A stretch of DNA of 64,000 nucleotides from Chryseobacterium lactis (GTDB lineage Bacteria > Bacteroidota > Bacteroidia > Flavobacteriales > Weeksellaceae): assembly GCF_003815875.1 (NCBI RefSeq), contig NZ_CP033924.1, forward strand, positions 3,224,001-3,288,000, given 5' to 3'. The translations under genes were made by a program, and so were the position numbers. The notes under the pieces are model-generated. The model did no database searches and had not been told where the DNA came from. It saw only the letters and a program-made list of their open reading frames with translations. Shown here one piece after another: positions 62,132 through 64,000 of this stretch (position 1 is the first letter of the stretch; each line of letters starts with the position of its first letter).

Positions 62132-62463
62132 TTTCACAAATTTAAGAATATGCTAAAATATAAATAAATTTGAAATATCTGTAATGAAATGATGACTTTT
62201 TAAACGAATGTTTATAAATTAAATAATTTTGACTGAACCGACATGTTTTCAAGGGAAAAAAATAAGAAATTCAAGATTTTAGAAATTATGATTAGATTAA
62301 AAATAGCCGATATACCTATCAAAAGGAAGAAGCTGTCTCAAAAGTGTCATTCTGAGTGAAATCAAAGACTCACCCTTCGTTAGAATGACAAAAGCCTAAT
62401 TATCTGACTTTTGAGACAACCTCTTCTTGTATATTTCTATTATAAACGCTCTGGTAATGGTTT
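62132..62463. other. 332-bp intergenic region
   Basis: AT-rich left half without features. The right half carries the nested inverted repeat at 62331-62425. No gene is seen. Confidence 0.55.
62331..62425. repeat. Nested inverted repeat (TGTCTCAAAAGT ... ACTTTTGAGACA)
   Basis: The outer arms TGTCTCAAAAGT (62334-62345) and ACTTTTGAGACA (62407-62418) enclose inner arms TGTCATTCT (62345-62353) and AGAATGACA (62382-62390). It probably acts as transcription stop for the alcohol dehydrogenase gene, and the inner part belongs to the GTCATTC-type family. Confidence 0.6.
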
Positions 62464-63627
62464 CTAATAACTCATCTCTACAATCTTATAGGCATCCTTT
62501 GGAGTCAGTTTTTTATATTCTCCAAGTCCCAGCCAGTTTCTTTCTGTAAAGGCATTTTCTACTCTTTCAGCAGTTCCTTTAAAGTCTTCTGTATATTCTG
62601 AAAGTTTGGTTTTGATATGCAGGCTATGGAAAAATTCTTCCATTTTTTTGATCCCCAGTTCTGCTTTTTCTTCTACGCTTCCGTCTTTGATACCCCAAAC
62701 TCTTTCAGCATATTGGGCCAGTTTCCCTTTTTTATCTTCAAAATTGTAACGATAATGAGATGGAGCAATAATAGCCAGTGTTCTTGCATGATCAATACCG
62801 AAATAAGCCGTTAATTCGTGGCCCATGGCATGTACAGCCCAGTCGGTGATCACTCCTTTCTGAATCAGGCCGTTTAAAGCCATTGTACAGCACCACATAA
62901 AATTTCCGGCAGCATCATAATTAAAATCATCAGCCAGTACTTTAGGAGCTGTTTCCTGAAGGCTGATTAAAATGCTTTCCGCAATTCTTTCCTGAAGATC
63001 AGCGGAAGACGGAGCTGTCATATACTGTTCAAGTACGTGAGTATAAGCATCTGTAATTCCATTTACAATCTGATTTTTAGGAATAGATCTGATTACCTCA
63101 GGATCCAGCACAGAAAACTGTGGGAAAAGCCCCGGACCACCTGAAGACAGTTTTTCGTTGGTTTCTCTTCTTGAAATTACATATCCCGAATTCATTTCCG
63201 AACCGGTTGCAGGAAGTGTCAAAATACTTCCGAACGGCATTCCTTCTCCTTCAAAGGTTCTTACCTGTTTTCTCAGAATGTCCCACGGCTCACCGTTATA
63301 GTTGGCAGCTGCAGAAATGAATTTTGTTCCGTCAATTACCGATCCGCCTCCTACAGCAAGAAGATAGGTGATATTTTTTTCTTTAATGAATGCTAATGCA
63401 TTGATTAAAACTTCATATTCAGGATTGGCAGGTACTCCGCCAAATTCATACACTTCATGATTTTGTAAAGCTTCTTTTACCTGATCATAAACGCCGTTGT
63501 TTTTGATGCTTCCACCGCCGTAGATCATTAATATTCTGGCGTCTTTAGGAATTTCTTTGGAAATTTTAGCGATTTCACCTTTCCCGAAAAGTATTTTTGT
63601 TGGATTTTTAAACTCGAAATTAAGCAT
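62464..63627 (-). CDS. Iron-containing alcohol dehydrogenase (YqhD/BDH type)
   Basis: 387 residues. N-terminal Rossmann-like part: PTKILFGKGEIAKI and LAVGGGSVIDGTKFISAAANY (GGGSxxD nucleotide motif), TLPATGSEMNSGYVI. The helical metal-binding part contains DAYTHVLEQYM, AVHAMGHELTAYFGIDHARTLAI, giving the Asp-His-His-His iron ligands. Reduces aldehydes such as butyraldehyde with NADPH in related enzymes. Single gene with a -7 box upstream. Confidence 0.94.
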   Translation of the reverse strand: MLNFEFKNPTKILFGKGEIAKISKEIPKDARILMIYGGGSIKNNGVYDQVKEALQNHEVYEFGGVPANPEYEVLINALAFIKEKNITYLLAVGGGSVIDGTKFISAAANYNGEPWDILRKQVRTFEGEGMPFGSILTLPATGSEMNSGYVISRRETNEKLSSGGPGLFPQFSVLDPEVIRSIPKNQIVNGITDAYTHVLEQYMTAPSSADLQERIAESILISLQETAPKVLADDFNYDAAGNFMWCCTMALNGLIQKGVITDWAVHAMGHELTAYFGIDHARTLAIIAPSHYRYNFEDKKGKLAQYAERVWGIKDGSVEEKAELGIKKMEEFFHSLHIKTKLSEYTEDFKGTAERVENAFTERNWLGLGEYKKLTPKDAYKIVEMSY

Positions 63628-63649
63628 TGTTCTTACTTTTTTAGTAACC

Positions 63650-63657
63650 CAAATTTA
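63650..63657 (-). promoter_or_regulatory. -7 box of the alcohol dehydrogenase gene
   Basis: The minus strand reads TAAATTTG, 22 nt ahead of the ATG at 63627. Confidence 0.45.
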
Positions 63658-63759
63658 CGGAATGAAAAGTGAAAACTAAGTTAACGAAGTTTTAAAATTG
63701 CTATATCTATATTTAATGAAAGCTATCAAGATAGGTCTGATAATACCTCAATCATCAGA

Positions 63760-64000
63760 TTATCTTGCAGACAAGTAAGATTTTGCTCTCTTGATAAAAC
63801 TTTCTTTATCCTTTTTTATATTTTCCAGTAGTTCTTTCCGATCATCGGGAATCGTCAGGTACTTGTCGCCCCAAAGATTTATTTCAACAATCAGAGGAAC
63901 CAGATCAATACCTTTTTCAGTAAGATGATACAGGATTTTCAATTTGTTGTCTGGATGATCCTTTTTGGCAATAATGCCGTTCTCCAGTAAATGTTGAAGT
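63760..64000 (-). CDS. HxlR family transcriptional regulator (5' part outside the window)
   Basis: The visible C-terminal 79 codons read LQHLLENGIIAKKDHPDNKL, then KILYHLTEKGIDLVPLIVEINLW, the winged-helix and wing of HxlR regulators. The frame stays open to the window edge, so the gene continues beyond it. The TTG at 63942 is internal, not a start. It is transcribed in the same direction as the alcohol dehydrogenase gene, whose start lies 132 bp downstream. It may regulate that gene in response to electrophiles or aldehydes, by analogy only. Confidence 0.85.
   Translation of the reverse strand, partial: LQHLLENGIIAKKDHPDNKLKILYHLTEKGIDLVPLIVEINLWGDKYLTIPDDRKELLENIKKDKESFIKRAKSYLSAR

Noticed and set aside
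1..64000. CRISPR arrays, prophage, IS elements, tRNA/rRNA genes
   Set aside because: No regularly spaced direct repeats, no transposase or integrase reading frames, and no recognisable tRNA T-loops or rRNA segments were found on reading both strands.

Overview
The window looks like an ordinary chromosomal stretch of a Chryseobacterium-like member of the Flavobacteriia (Bacteroidota). This is an inference from gene content and style, with no database search behind it. The DNA is AT-rich. Shine-Dalgarno sites are largely absent. Many genes are preceded by the Bacteroidota-type promoter (TTTG, about 19-21 nt, TAnnTTTG). There are SusC/SusD genes, a C-terminal tail typical of type IX secretion, many secreted proteins ending their signal peptides in FA-Q or FS-Q, and a bacteriocin-like small peptide of a type common in Chryseobacterium. 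I saw no tRNA, rRNA, CRISPR array, prophage, insertion sequence or origin.

Layout. 1-8 kb: housekeeping and envelope genes (mscL, NAD(P)HX repair enzyme, yidD-lgt pair, rarA, a large DUF2339 membrane protein). 8-10 kb: two tandem paralogous secreted proteins with a C1q-like C-terminus. 10-14.5 kb: pheA, an acyl-CoA thioesterase, dnaA, a low-molecular-weight phosphatase and an RsmI-like methylase. 14.9-16.7 kb: a modular chitin-active lytic polysaccharide monooxygenase. 17-18.4 kb: DUF4349 lipoprotein and Mpo1-like protein. 18.4-23.5 kb: AraC regulator followed by a TolC-HlyD-MFS tripartite efflux operon. 23.7-30 kb: TonB-dependent receptor, methyltransferase, a small membrane protein and metG. 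30.2-41.9 kb: a starch/maltodextrin utilisation locus (SusC, SusD, GH97, then GH13, an NTF2-like protein and a sugar MFS porter) interrupted by an opposite-strand sterol-desaturase-type hydroxylase. 42.3-46.6 kb: GMC oxidoreductase plus MFS transporter, pirin, and an FMN reductase. 46.8-53.5 kb: purine cluster purM-purN-purH-purD-guaA. 53.5-64 kb: a bifunctional acetyltransferase/amidohydrolase, a cysteine-rich RiPP-like peptide, a UbiB-type kinase, a DEAD-box-type helicase, several secreted or lipoproteins, an iron alcohol dehydrogenase and a truncated HxlR regulator at the edge.

How the parts work together. The sus-like locus should bind starch oligosaccharides at the outer membrane (SusC/SusD), hydrolyse them in the periplasm or at the surface (GH97, GH13) and import the sugars through the MFS porter. 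The purine cluster covers four steps of IMP synthesis plus GMP formation. The efflux operon is probably controlled by the adjacent AraC gene.

The least explained signals are intergenic. They are a 55-residue six-cysteine peptide gene at 56321-56488, a very short promoter-ORF-terminator unit at 46578-46736 upstream of purM, and several families of dispersed inverted repeats that recur in the window, mostly at gene ends.
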